Shown here one piece after another: positions 53,389-62,682 of a stretch of DNA of 64,000 bases (position 1 is the stretch's first letter; each line of letters begins with the position of its first letter). The notes under the pieces are model-generated. The model was not told the DNA's origin, ran no database searches, and was given only the letters and a program-made list of their open reading frames with translations. A program made the position numbers and the translations under genes. Source of the stretch: Paenibacillus pini JCM 16418 (GTDB taxonomy: Bacteria > Bacillota > Bacilli > Paenibacillales > Paenibacillaceae); contig NZ_BAVZ01000002.1 in assembly GCF_000576305.1 (NCBI RefSeq), positions 372,001 through 436,000 on the forward strand, in the 5' to 3' direction.

Positions 53389-54584
53389 ATGGTTACTGAT
53401 TTCGTATATTCTTCTTTGACGGGTGTATGAATACTTACGCGTGAGATGCTGAGCATAATACCCATACAGAGCATCATGACAAGCAATGACGATCCTCCAT
53501 AGCTAATGAATGGTAGTGTAACACCCGTTAGTGGAATGGTCTGTGAAACGCCTCCAATATTGATAAAGGCTTGTATCGCTATCAATCCCATGATGCCTAT
53601 ACCTACGAGTGTCCCGTAAGGATCTGGACACCTCAACGCTACAAGAATGCCCCTCCATATGAAATAAATATAGACGAGTAGGAATAGTGCTGTACCTATA
53701 AATCCAAATTCTTCACCGATTACGGAGAAAATAAAGTCCGTATGCGAGTTTCGTAAGAAACCTAATTTTTGAATACTATTCCCGAAGCCTGAGCCAGTTA
53801 CACCACCTTCGCCAATAGCGGTTAAGGATTGGATTAAATTATAACCAATACCTTCAGCATCCGCTTCTGGATCCAAAAATGCTGTAATCCGGTCCATTCG
53901 ATAACTCGATTCAGCTGCACTATCTCCACTATGGACCATGGATTTGATTAGTGCATTGGCTCCTAGAATAATACTAATTCCTAGAATGAGCAGGGCAGCG
54001 GAACCAAACATATGCTTTACACTCGCGCCGCCAGCATAAATGATGAGTGCACATGTTGCCACGAGAATAAGACAAGAACCGAGATCGGGCTGCATCATGA
54101 TTAGGCCGGCAACAAAGCCCACAATTAGCATAACAGGAATATAGCCTGTCCTAAAGTCTCTAAATCGCTCACCTTTCTTCACAATTAAGGCAGCTAGATA
54201 AAGAATCGTGGATATTTTGGCCAGTTCCGTTGGCTGTATACCGAGTTTACCTAAATTAAACCAGCTCGTAGCCCCGTTGCTAGCTCTTCCGATAATAACA
54301 ACGAGTATAAGTAAAACAATCGTGACCATAAACATGGGTACAAAAAGCTTTTTATATTTGGTGTAATGAATATTCATCGCGACGAACATCACGAAGGTAC
54401 CCAAAGCAGCCCATATAAATTGCTTTTTAGTAAAATACATAGCATCGTGATGTTTACTGCTTAAGGCAAAGCTTGAACTGGAACTGAATACCATAACCAG
54501 TCCGAAACCTACCAACAGCAAGGTGAGGATGAGCAACTGAAAATCCGGCGTACCTCTCTTGGGTTGGGGTTTATTTTCTCTCAT
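53361..54584 (-). CDS. ftsW: SEDS-family peptidoglycan polymerase, FtsW-like
   Basis: SEDS proteins polymerise septal or lateral peptidoglycan with a class B PBP. The 407-residue protein has about 10 helices, with SSSSSFALSS after the first, QPDLGSCLILVATC and the periplasmic catalytic-loop segment YRMDRITAFLDPEADAEGIG, AIGEGGVTGSGFG and a late VTLPFISYGGSSL. FtsW rather than RodA or SpoVE is suggested by the closeness of ylaN, as in B. subtilis, and it is not certain. Its start is 12 bases after yugN-like gene, so the two form a unit. The ribosome site is weak. Confidence 0.8.
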   Translation of the reverse strand: MRENKPQPKRGTPDFQLLILTLLLVGFGLVMVFSSSSSFALSSKHHDAMYFTKKQFIWAALGTFVMFVAMNIHYTKYKKLFVPMFMVTIVLLILVVIIGRASNGATSWFNLGKLGIQPTELAKISTILYLAALIVKKGERFRDFRTGYIPVMLIVGFVAGLIMMQPDLGSCLILVATCALIIYAGGASVKHMFGSAALLILGISIILGANALIKSMVHSGDSAAESSYRMDRITAFLDPEADAEGIGYNLIQSLTAIGEGGVTGSGFGNSIQKLGFLRNSHTDFIFSVIGEEFGFIGTALFLLVYIYFIWRGILVALRCPDPYGTLVGIGIMGLIAIQAFINIGGVSQTIPLTGVTLPFISYGGSSLLVMMLCMGIMLSISRVSIHTPVKEEYTKSVTIKKDYRKTV

Positions 54585-54596
54585 AACAAGGCCCGC

Positions 54597-54944
54597 TTAA
54601 GAATTCAGTGTTGATTTGAATTGCTCAATTTTTTTGTTACCAATTCCAAGAATAGCAGAAGGAATAGGGCTATCATATTCTAGTCCGTGAGGGAAAGTTG
54701 CTTTTCCGATATAAACGGCTTCAATGACAAGGATTGTATCGGGTTTTTCAAGCTTGCCCTCTACCGCACGTGTGTTAATACGCACATAATATTCGGATTT
54801 AGTGTTCTTGTCCTCAATTTTGTATTCATATGTAGCACGATAGTATTCCCATTGCCAGCGCACGAAGCCTACTTTATCAGCAACCTCGTCCATATATGCC
54901 AAATCACATTTTAATCCGTCTAAGCCTGAGTTTTCAAAAATCAT
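54597..54944 (-). CDS. YugN-like family protein
   Basis: A 115-residue protein of the YugN-like family: SGLDGLKCDLAYMDEVADKVG, WQWEYYRATYEYKIEDK, YYVRINTRAVEGKLEKPD and IGKATFPHGLEYDS. The function is unknown. AAGGAGG lies 11 bases before the ATG. It is upstream of ftsW with a gap of 12 bases, so they are probably co-transcribed. Confidence 0.82.
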   Translation of the reverse strand: MIFENSGLDGLKCDLAYMDEVADKVGFVRWQWEYYRATYEYKIEDKNTKSEYYVRINTRAVEGKLEKPDTILVIEAVYIGKATFPHGLEYDSPIPSAILGIGNKKIEQFKSTLNS

Positions 54945-55165
54945 TGTTATGACATCCTCCTTATTTCACACCCTGTAAAGTTCTTTTCTCATATTATTAT
55001 GTTTCAGGCACTTGTGCAAGCTTTGACGCCGCTTAAGCGATTTCCGATCAGGGTGCTTTCTGCTACAATAGGAAGAAGGTACCCATACGGTACAATTTCT
55101 ATACCTATTTAAAGGTTAACAATATATATCGAACTAGAACCCTTGGGAGAGAGGATGGAAAGTGT

Positions 55166-56341
55166 ATGAGAGAAGAATCGATTTTGGATGAACTTCAGCC
55201 TCAGATGGTGGAATGGAGACGTTTCCTACACCGGCATCCTGAACTTTCGTATCATGAACAGAAAACCTCCCAATTTGTTGCGGAACAGCTGCAAGCTATG
55301 GGAATTGAAGTAACTACTCGGGTGGGTGGAGGTTATGGCGTTCTTGGAATTCTGAAAGGGTCCAAGCCAGGTAGAACCGTTGCATTGCGCGCAGATATGG
55401 ATGCATTACCTATTCAGGATGAGAAGAAATGTGAGTATTCTTCAGAAGTACCCGGAGTGATGCATGCATGTGGACATGATGGTCATACTTCCATTTTGCT
55501 TGCTGTAGCTACATATTTTAGTGCTCGCCGTCAAGAGATTGAAGGCGAAATCCGCTTCATATTCCAGCCGGCTGAGGAAATAGCGCCTGGTGGGGCGCAA
55601 GGGATGATTGCTGCTGGTGTTTTAGACCAAGTTGATGTGATATATGGTTTACATCTGTGGACTCCATTCCCTGTGGGTACTGCAGCAAGTGCCGGAGGGC
55701 CATTAATGGCTGCAGCCGATGAATTCTTTGTAGATATTATCGGAAAGGGTGGGCATGGAGGAATTCCTCATGTGACCGTTGATAGCATTGTTGTCGGTTC
55801 AGCGCTTGTGATGCAGTTGCAGACGATCGTGAATCGTTCTGTAGATCCGCTGCAACCTGCGGTCGTTACCGTAGGCACATTCCAAGGTGGCACGGCGCAG
55901 AATGTGATTGCAGAGTCTACTCGGATCACAGGTACGGTGAGAACCTTTGATGATGAGACGCGCCACTTAATCCGTAATCGTCTGGAAACGCTAACGAATC
56001 TAACGGCTCAAGCATACGGTGCTGAAGCGGAATTGAAGTATGTTATGGGCTATCCACCAGTTGTTAACGATGAGGGAGAAGCAGAGCGTTTTTTTCAAGA
56101 AGCACCGAAAGTATTTGGTTCGGAGAATGTTACCGCTTGTCCTAAATTAATGCCTGCTGAGGATTTTGCTTTTTATCTCAAGGAGATACCGGGCTGCTTT
56201 ATGTTCGTTGGCGCGGGGAATGAAGCAATAGATGCGGTTTATCCTCATCATCATGCTAAATTCAATTTCGATGAGTCAGCTATGCTGTATGCAGCCAAAC
56301 TTCTTGTGACGATGACGCAATCATATCAAGGTTGGGATTAA
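55166..56341 (+). CDS. M20 family amidohydrolase/peptidase
   Basis: A 391-residue zinc amidohydrolase of the M20D group, which deacylates N-acyl amino acids (hippurate hydrolase, N-acetyl-diaminopimelate deacetylase). It shows RRFLHRHPELSYHE, the first metal ligands HACGHDGHTS (His near residue 103), the catalytic/metal Glu pair in QPAEEIAPGGAQGM, IVVGSALVMQLQTIVNR in the lid domain, and the late PHHHAKFNFDE. No signal peptide is seen. The ribosome site is modest (GAGGATGG). The exact substrate cannot be told. Confidence 0.88.
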   Translation: MREESILDELQPQMVEWRRFLHRHPELSYHEQKTSQFVAEQLQAMGIEVTTRVGGGYGVLGILKGSKPGRTVALRADMDALPIQDEKKCEYSSEVPGVMHACGHDGHTSILLAVATYFSARRQEIEGEIRFIFQPAEEIAPGGAQGMIAAGVLDQVDVIYGLHLWTPFPVGTAASAGGPLMAAADEFFVDIIGKGGHGGIPHVTVDSIVVGSALVMQLQTIVNRSVDPLQPAVVTVGTFQGGTAQNVIAESTRITGTVRTFDDETRHLIRNRLETLTNLTAQAYGAEAELKYVMGYPPVVNDEGEAERFFQEAPKVFGSENVTACPKLMPAEDFAFYLKEIPGCFMFVGAGNEAIDAVYPHHHAKFNFDESAMLYAAKLLVTMTQSYQGWD

Positions 56342-56516
56342 GTAAGTTTGAGCATTCGAATGATATATTCGGATTTTGGTAAACCTATGACTACAACCTG
56401 AATGATGTTACATGACTGATCACGCAAAACCAGTTCATCTCTAATTAGGGATGAACTTTTTTATATGCTGTGTAGTTGTTTGCTTGGATATATTGTTAAA
56501 TGAGGAGGGCAAGCTG

Positions 56517-58211
56517 ATGAACGAGAGTAAGCCATGTATTGTGCAGCGGGATCGCACTGTACTTTTGGAATGTGGACATCCGGCTTTTGAAGAGGCGCGG
56601 GAGCAACTGTCCCAATGGGCAGAGTTAGTTAAAAGTCCTTCTGCTTTTCATACATACCGAATTACGTCATTGTCACTGTGGAATGCAGCCGCTATGGGGT
56701 GGGATGCTGAACAAATCGTGAAGAGTCTGGAATCGATTTCCCGTTGGGAGGTTCCAAACAGTGTATTACAGGATGTCCGGCAGCTCATAGGAAGATATGG
56801 TAAACTGCAAATCACTACCGTAGCAGGATGTGACGAGAAGCTTCAATTATGCAGCTCGGATAGTCAGCTTTTGGATGAGATTTTGCAGAAAGATGCAGTT
56901 AATTCAATCGAATTTACTCGTACTTCTAATTATAATGCAGAATACCCTTCCCTGCGCCGAGGTAATCTTAAACAGGAATTGACGAGACTTGGGTATCCGG
57001 TGCTTGATTTAGCGGGATATCATGAGGGGCAGGCATTACAATTAGGTTGGAATGAACAGTCGGGTCCCTTCCGATTAAGGGATTATCAGCAGGAAGCGAC
57101 AGCCGCATTTGAAGGAGTAGAAGGAATCGGAGGTAGTGGAGTACTAGTGCTGCCTTGCGGATCAGGTAAGACGGTCATAGGGATGGCGGTGCTCGAGCAG
57201 CAGCAGTGCGAGTGTCTCATCCTTACATCAAATACGACTTCGGTCAGACAGTGGATTCAAGAGCTTATTCAAAAAACAACGCTCACTCACAAGGAAGTTG
57301 GAGAATACACGGGTCAGAAAAAAGAGGTCAAGCCTGTTACTGTGGCAACTTACCAGATTTTGACTCATCGTCGCTCTAAAGAGGGTACTTTTGAACATAT
57401 GCGGTTATTTAACGAGCGTAACTGGGGACTTATCATATATGACGAGGTACATTTACTACCAGCTCCTGTGTTTAGAGCTACAGCAGAAATTCAGGCTACT
57501 AGGCGTCTCGGACTCACAGCTACTTTAGTACGTGAGGATGGATGCGAGCAGGACGTATTTTCACTGATCGGCCCCAAACGTTATGACATGCCTTGGAAAC
57601 AGCTGGAGAGCAAGGGATGGATCGCGAGCGTAAATTGTACGGAAATACGTGTGCCTATGTCGATCACTTTGCGTGAGCATTATTTATACGCCGAAGGTAA
57701 GCAGCAGTTCCGTATCGCAGCGGAGAATCCGAATAAAATTAAAGTGATTCTGGATCTGCTTGATAAACATCGCGGTTCTAGCATTCTTATTATTGGCCAA
57801 TATCTAGACCAACTTAAGCAGGTCTCAGCGGCAGTCAAGGCTCCGCTAATTTCGGGACGTATGCCCGAGCAGGAGCGGAACGTTCTATATGATTCGTTCA
57901 AGAAAGGAAAGACTCCAATCCTTGTGGTATCCAAGGTCGCGAATTTCGCGGTAGATTTACCAGATGCCTCGGTAGCTATAGAGATTTCCGGAAGTTTCGG
58001 CTCTAGGCAAGAGGAGGCCCAGCGTTTGGGAAGAATATTGCGTCCTAAAGCCGGGGATAATCGTGCTTATTTCTATACTTTGGTTACTAGGGACAGTAAG
58101 GAAGAGGCTTTTGCGGTACGTAGACAGTTGTTTCTTATTGAACAGGGCTATGAATATGAGGTACGGATGGCTGAGTACAGAAACCCTGAAGAGGGGGTAG
58201 CCTCGCAATGA
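56517..58211 (+). CDS. XPB/Ssl2-like DNA helicase, superfamily 2
   Basis: A 564-residue bacterial XPB-type helicase. After an N-terminal domain (residues 1-180) come the SF2 motifs: Q-like FRLRDYQQEATAAFEG, Walker A PCGSGKTVIG (213-219), DEVH (309-312, in IIYDEVHLLPAPVFR), LGLTATLVREDG (331-342, the RED motif of XPB) and the late QRLGRILRPK. XPB opens DNA in repair and transcription in eukaryotes and archaea; the bacterial role is less clear. AGGAGGG lies 7 bases before the ATG at 56517; the longer frame upstream is not used. The stop overlaps the next gene by ATGA. Confidence 0.92.
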   Translation: MNESKPCIVQRDRTVLLECGHPAFEEAREQLSQWAELVKSPSAFHTYRITSLSLWNAAAMGWDAEQIVKSLESISRWEVPNSVLQDVRQLIGRYGKLQITTVAGCDEKLQLCSSDSQLLDEILQKDAVNSIEFTRTSNYNAEYPSLRRGNLKQELTRLGYPVLDLAGYHEGQALQLGWNEQSGPFRLRDYQQEATAAFEGVEGIGGSGVLVLPCGSGKTVIGMAVLEQQQCECLILTSNTTSVRQWIQELIQKTTLTHKEVGEYTGQKKEVKPVTVATYQILTHRRSKEGTFEHMRLFNERNWGLIIYDEVHLLPAPVFRATAEIQATRRLGLTATLVREDGCEQDVFSLIGPKRYDMPWKQLESKGWIASVNCTEIRVPMSITLREHYLYAEGKQQFRIAAENPNKIKVILDLLDKHRGSSILIIGQYLDQLKQVSAAVKAPLISGRMPEQERNVLYDSFKKGKTPILVVSKVANFAVDLPDASVAIEISGSFGSRQEEAQRLGRILRPKAGDNRAYFYTLVTRDSKEEAFAVRRQLFLIEQGYEYEVRMAEYRNPEEGVASQ

Positions 58212-60079
58212 ATATTTTATTAGAAAAGCATGAACACCTGTTGATGAAGCTGATCCTAGAACGCTATGCGGGACAGCCATTTGACGAGGAACATCGAGCA
58301 GATATTCAATCGGAGACATTAAGCGGGGCCCAATTACATCTGGCATTCCTTTCATTGCGGAGGAAGGGATATATTGAGGCGGTTAAAAAGGCTTGGGGTG
58401 AACGGATATATTTTATCCCATCCCCGCAACGTTTCGCTGATATTCAGACACAGTTCTACCCGTATACTCCAGTTCTATTGGATGCTGAAATGATCCATGT
58501 CTTCCATGAATCCAAGCCTGGAATTACGCTGGATTTGCTTCATGTACTTGCCTATGCGGCTCATCAGGGGTTGGCATTGACATCCAAAGGGACATTACAC
58601 AAAAGAATCATGCAAAAGCTGTCAGAGTTATCTCATTTACAGTCAGAAGATTTGGAAGGACTCCAATTACAGTATGCCCATCCCGAAATTTATCCTCTCC
58701 ATACGGCAGTTATACTGGATCTGTTGCTTTGTCTAGGTCTCATCTTTCAAGAACCTCAAGCTATAATGATTAATGAAGAGCGGTTGTATGCATGGCTGAC
58801 TTCAACGGTGGAAGAAATGAATAAGGTACTGTTTCAAAAGGTAATTGAGCGATATAGTCAAAATAATCCTGTAATGCAGCACTTTCGATATTTCATGTGT
58901 CAGCCTGCGGTTCAGCAAGACAAATGGTTTGATATAACCTCATTAATAGAGTGGATGCGCGATGAGGGCTTAACGAGTAGCTACTCTTTGGCAGAGATTG
59001 AAAATTATGCGACAGCATGGCTGCGTATTCTTTCCGGTTTCGGTTGGGGAGATTCAGGACAGCTGAATAACGAAAGATTAGCTTTCAAATGGAATGTAAC
59101 TCCGAGTGATATGCTGGACCCAAATCCTTGCAAAGATATTCCGAGTGCTACAGAGAAATTCTATGTACAACCCGATTTTGATATTATTGTACCTCCCAAC
59201 GTCTCTTATCTTAACCGCTGGCAGCTTCTATGCTTTACTGAGGTTCGTCAAAGTGATCGTATGTCCGTGTATCGATTGACGAAGAACAGTGTAACAGAGG
59301 GAGTCGAGAAGGGGCTAAGCATAAGCGCGCTACGGGAATTTCTAGTAACAGAATCTATAAGTGGTGTGCCTGATCATATTGACATCACTCTTGAGCAATG
59401 GAACCGTGAAATTGGGCGTACTCGTATAGATGAAGTGACCTTGCTAAGCTGCGATACGGAGGAAGAAGGACATCGTATTGCAGCACATCCTCTTTTGGTG
59501 GAGCATATCGAGCAGATCGGCCCAAGGCATTTTATTGTTAAGCACGAAGGAATACCTCAGATACGTAAGGCATTGGATTCGCTGGGACTTACTGCAATGA
59601 AGCAAATAGGAGGACCAGCGCATGATATTATAAACTATCCTTTGATAGGTACAATACCGAATCAAAGTTCAATGTCTACAGGCTGCTTAGAGCATGTTGA
59701 TTGCACACAAACGACGACACAGGGTTTGGTTTACAGTGGAAGAAATATGCATTATTTTGAAAAAGATAACGAAATTGCTGAATCGCAGTCACTCTTTCCG
59801 GGAATTTCGCAAATTCCAGCGATTTGGTACAATTCTTTGCGTAGCTACCACACGTCAACAGCTCAGACCATTATAGAGCAGGCATATGCTTGGGAAACCA
59901 AAGTATTGCTACATTTGCAAGGGGGCAGCGCAGAATTTATTCCTCGAAAAATCCTTAGCAATCCATGGGAGGTAGAGGGGGATCTACTCTCAGGGGAGAA
60001 GGGTGAAATACGGTCTGTCAGAAGGATGACAACGGATGATTGGGACGAAATGAAGCTACTTCTACCTGAGATGGTATGA
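58208..60079 (+). CDS. Helicase-associated partner protein (Helicase_C_3-type domain)
   Basis: The 623-residue soluble protein begins within the stop of the XPB-type helicase gene (ATGA), so the two are translationally coupled. Its N-terminal 340 residues are helical with winged-helix-like parts (LSLRRKGYIEAVKKAWG). The segment FYVQPDFDIIVPPNVSYL (about residues 320-337) and TEVRQSDRMSVYRLTKNSVTEG are the marks of the 'XPB/Ssl2-like helicase C-terminal' (Helicase_C_3) family. It has no Walker motifs and no recognisable nuclease motif. It may be the DNA-binding or regulatory subunit of the helicase; that is inference. Confidence 0.8.
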   Translation: MNILLEKHEHLLMKLILERYAGQPFDEEHRADIQSETLSGAQLHLAFLSLRRKGYIEAVKKAWGERIYFIPSPQRFADIQTQFYPYTPVLLDAEMIHVFHESKPGITLDLLHVLAYAAHQGLALTSKGTLHKRIMQKLSELSHLQSEDLEGLQLQYAHPEIYPLHTAVILDLLLCLGLIFQEPQAIMINEERLYAWLTSTVEEMNKVLFQKVIERYSQNNPVMQHFRYFMCQPAVQQDKWFDITSLIEWMRDEGLTSSYSLAEIENYATAWLRILSGFGWGDSGQLNNERLAFKWNVTPSDMLDPNPCKDIPSATEKFYVQPDFDIIVPPNVSYLNRWQLLCFTEVRQSDRMSVYRLTKNSVTEGVEKGLSISALREFLVTESISGVPDHIDITLEQWNREIGRTRIDEVTLLSCDTEEEGHRIAAHPLLVEHIEQIGPRHFIVKHEGIPQIRKALDSLGLTAMKQIGGPAHDIINYPLIGTIPNQSSMSTGCLEHVDCTQTTTQGLVYSGRNMHYFEKDNEIAESQSLFPGISQIPAIWYNSLRSYHTSTAQTIIEQAYAWETKVLLHLQGGSAEFIPRKILSNPWEVEGDLLSGEKGEIRSVRRMTTDDWDEMKLLLPEMV

Positions 60080-60196
60080 TTAATTCTGTTCATTCATGTA
60101 TTTGAAAACCCTTCTTATAGGTCGCGGGTTATGATATGATGGAAGAGTCTTCTCCAAGTAAAGGAGCAGAAATTTATATAGATAGGGATGAACTTC

Positions 60197-60643
60197 ATGA
60201 GCGTATCCGAATTACACACCGTCGACATGGCTGCCGTATTAATGAACGCCTATGAATTAGGCGATATGATTAACCAGTCTGTGGAAGTGTCGGATTATCT
60301 GCACTGGAAGCAGCAGGTAGATCAGAATGAAGGTGTTCAAGAACTTGTGAGAACACTAGCTAAGAAAAAAGAGTTATTCGAGGAAACCCGTCGCTTCGGT
60401 CATTTCCATCCGAATTTTCATAGTGCCAAAGATGAAGTGAAAGCTGTAGAAGGAATGCTAGAGCAGTTTGAAGAAGTCACACGTTTTAAACTTGCTGAGC
60501 AGAATTTGGATGAAATGCTGCATCAGATGTCAGAAATGATAGCGTATTCTGTTTCTGATACGATTAAAGTACCTAGTAATGAGAAACATAAGGGGCGGCG
60601 GATGCGGCGGTGGGGGCAAATGTTCCTGTGGCGGTTAACATAG
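60197..60643 (+). CDS. ylbF: YlbF (RicF) family regulator
   Basis: YlbF works in the Ric complex (with YmcA and YaaT) that supports RNA processing by RNase Y, sporulation and competence in B. subtilis. The 148-residue helical protein has the family pattern AAVLMNAYELGDMINQS, DYLHWKQQVDQNEGVQEL and FGHFHPNFHSAKDEV. AGGG lies 9 bases before the ATG at 60197, preferred over the ATG at 60188. It is followed by ylbG, as in B. subtilis. The late Arg-rich tail (KGRRMRRWGQMFL) may be lineage-specific. Confidence 0.9.
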   Translation: MSVSELHTVDMAAVLMNAYELGDMINQSVEVSDYLHWKQQVDQNEGVQELVRTLAKKKELFEETRRFGHFHPNFHSAKDEVKAVEGMLEQFEEVTRFKLAEQNLDEMLHQMSEMIAYSVSDTIKVPSNEKHKGRRMRRWGQMFLWRLT

Positions 60644-60677
60644 ACATAGCATAATCATCAAAGTGAGGTGGAGAAGG

Positions 60678-60944
60678 ATGTTTGCGGAACGGACGGGTTA
60701 TATTATTTGGGTAAGTGATTTAAAAGCGGCAAAGAATTTAGAAAAGTACGGAACCGTCCATTATATATCTAAACGCATGCATTATGTCGTGATGTATGTG
60801 AATGCGGATCGTGCAGAAGAAGTGGCCCGCAATATACGCAGACTTTCTTATGTACGCAAAATTGAACGTTCGTTTCGGACGGAGATTAAAACGGAATATA
60901 GCAGTGATGTTCCGGATAAAACGAGTTACTACGGCGGAGTTTAG
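60678..60944 (+). CDS. ylbG: YlbG family protein (DUF2129)
   Basis: The 88-residue protein begins MFAERTGYIIWVSDLKAAKN and has VHYISKRMHYVVMYVNADRAE and RRLSYVRKIERSFR, the DUF2129/YlbG pattern. Function unknown. GGAGAAGG precedes the ATG at 60678; a longer frame 15 bases upstream is not needed. It lies 35 bases after ylbF and is the last gene of the pair, before a strong terminator. In B. subtilis, rsmD and coaD follow here; they are absent. Confidence 0.88.
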   Translation: MFAERTGYIIWVSDLKAAKNLEKYGTVHYISKRMHYVVMYVNADRAEEVARNIRRLSYVRKIERSFRTEIKTEYSSDVPDKTSYYGGV

Positions 60945-60964
60945 CTCTTCCTATAGTATGAAAG

Positions 60965-60990
60965 ATAAGGTGGCCCTGAGGCCACCTTAT
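60965..60990 (+). terminator. Terminator of the ylbF-ylbG unit
   Basis: ATAAGGTGGCC and GGCCACCTTAT form a perfect 11-base stem around CTGA, followed by TTATTTATAT. Confidence 0.85.
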
Positions 60991-61145
60991 TTATTTATAT
61001 AACAACGGTGAACTTGAGTGGTTGACTCTCTTATTTAAATTAATAGAATATAAACCTTTCAACTTGTGAATAAGGTGGTAATGATGTAATATAATAGGTA
61101 TAAATACATAGATAAAAAGTCCTATGTGGTGGGGAGAGATGTTCC

Positions 61146-61583
61146 ATGCGCGACAAAGGAATGGACAGATGGAGCACCTATGAACCTTTTTATGTTCAGT
61201 TAGGTGATAAAAGGGTTGCGGATATTGTCATTACCAATCATGCAAAAATTCGATATAATGATCGTATTCATAAGGGCGATATGGAATATGATGATATTGC
61301 GGCCTGGCTATGGGAATGCTTGAAGCAGGATCGGATTGAGCCTTATTATCGTAACGAGCAAGATGTATACTTAATAGATGATGACCTTGTAGTCGTCGCG
61401 GAATTTAATGAAATTGAAGGGGAATATGAGATTACGGGTAACCCTCTTCATAAAATGGTCATTGTTACTTTTCTAGGTAAAATGTCTGAGACTATTGAAC
61501 TAAGGGATCTTAAGACCTATTATTCATGGCTGCGTCATTCACGGAGAATGACACTGGTTAAGAATTCACGTAAGCGCAAATAA
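61146..61583 (+). CDS. Hypothetical protein (145 aa)
   Basis: The soluble protein has VITNHAKIRYNDRIHKGD in its first third, then WECLKQDRIEPYYRNEQDVY and VTFLGKMSETIELRDLKTY, and ends with a basic tail (KNSRKRK). The NHAKIRYNDRI stretch recalls small ParE/DUF4258-like folds, but I cannot confirm a family and there is no antitoxin neighbour. GGGGAGAG lies 7 bases before the ATG. An alternative ATG at 61161 is possible. Confidence 0.65.
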   Translation: MRDKGMDRWSTYEPFYVQLGDKRVADIVITNHAKIRYNDRIHKGDMEYDDIAAWLWECLKQDRIEPYYRNEQDVYLIDDDLVVVAEFNEIEGEYEITGNPLHKMVIVTFLGKMSETIELRDLKTYYSWLRHSRRMTLVKNSRKRK

Positions 61584-61730
61584 ATTAGTTTGATATATGT
61601 AAAATAAGAGTAGCGGATTCATAAAGTAATAGATTGAGCATTTAACCTTTGAGGTTGGTGCTCTTTTTAATATGGAATCATGGATGGGTTTACTTTACAA
61701 TGAAGGGAATACTGAGAGGAGATTGGGGCT

Positions 61731-62630
61731 ATGAATTTCCACCAGCTTCATCTGTTCTATACCGTAGCGGAACGAGGTAGTTTCTCGGCTGCTGCTCAAG
61801 TTATGCATATGACGCAGCCAGCTGTGACGATGCAAATTCAAACGCTAGAAGATTATTTCGGTACGAAACTATTTAAGCGTTCTACGAAAAAGATAGAATT
61901 AACAGAGGCAGGGATTGCGCTGCTTCCTTACGCTGAGAAGGGCATTGAGCTTGTAAGGGAGACGGACGTTGCGATGTCATCCTTTACACATATGCTACAG
62001 GATCGACTTCAGCTTGGCTCTAGTTTGACGATTGGGGAATATGTACTCCCCAGAATGCTGGGGCCTTTCGGTAAGCTATACCCGCATATTAACATTATGA
62101 TGAAAGTCATGAATACGACGCAAATTATTGAGGAAATTACAAAGCATCAGCTTAATTTTGGTCTGATTGAAGCTCCGGTACAGCATGCGGATATGACGAT
62201 AGAGGCCGTCATGCAGGACGAGCTTAAATTGATTGTTCCGGTAGGTCATCCGCTTGCAACGCAAGATGAGGTAGACCTTGAGGAAGTCATACGTTATCCT
62301 TTCGTGCTACGTGAGAAAGGATCGGGTACGAGGCAGGTAATGGAAGAACAGCTTATGGAGCGAGGTATTCAGCCTCAAAGTTTGAATACCGTCATGGAGC
62401 TTGGAAGTACGGGAGCAGTGAAATCTGCAGTGGAAGCAGGTCTAGGCATAACCATATTGTCTCCTTTCTCGGTAAGACATGAAACGGCGTTAGATCTCAT
62501 GAAGGTTATTCATATTCGCGATGCCTCTTTTAAGCGGCAATTCTATGCAATTCAACTGAAATCTACGCTTTTGCCAATTGCTGCGGTCACGTTCTTGAAT
62601 TTTTTGAAGCATCAGACGCTGGACAACTAA
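61731..62630 (+). CDS. LysR-family transcriptional regulator
   Basis: The 299-residue regulator has the N-terminal HTH NFHQLHLFYTVAERGSFSAAA, MTQPAVTMQIQTLEDYFGTK and the C-terminal substrate-binding domain (IGEYVLPRMLGPFGKLYPHI, REKGSGTRQVMEEQL). The REKGSGTRQ stretch is common in CysB/CysL-like and selenium-linked LysR members. GAGGAG lies 9 bases before the ATG. No target gene is divergent within 300 bases; the PHP gene downstream is on the same strand. The effector is unknown. Confidence 0.88.
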   Translation: MNFHQLHLFYTVAERGSFSAAAQVMHMTQPAVTMQIQTLEDYFGTKLFKRSTKKIELTEAGIALLPYAEKGIELVRETDVAMSSFTHMLQDRLQLGSSLTIGEYVLPRMLGPFGKLYPHINIMMKVMNTTQIIEEITKHQLNFGLIEAPVQHADMTIEAVMQDELKLIVPVGHPLATQDEVDLEEVIRYPFVLREKGSGTRQVMEEQLMERGIQPQSLNTVMELGSTGAVKSAVEAGLGITILSPFSVRHETALDLMKVIHIRDASFKRQFYAIQLKSTLLPIAAVTFLNFLKHQTLDN

Positions 62631-62682
62631 CATTTTAATATCACTTCGAAGACAAAGACTGAAGATTCAGGAGGTTTCTTAG

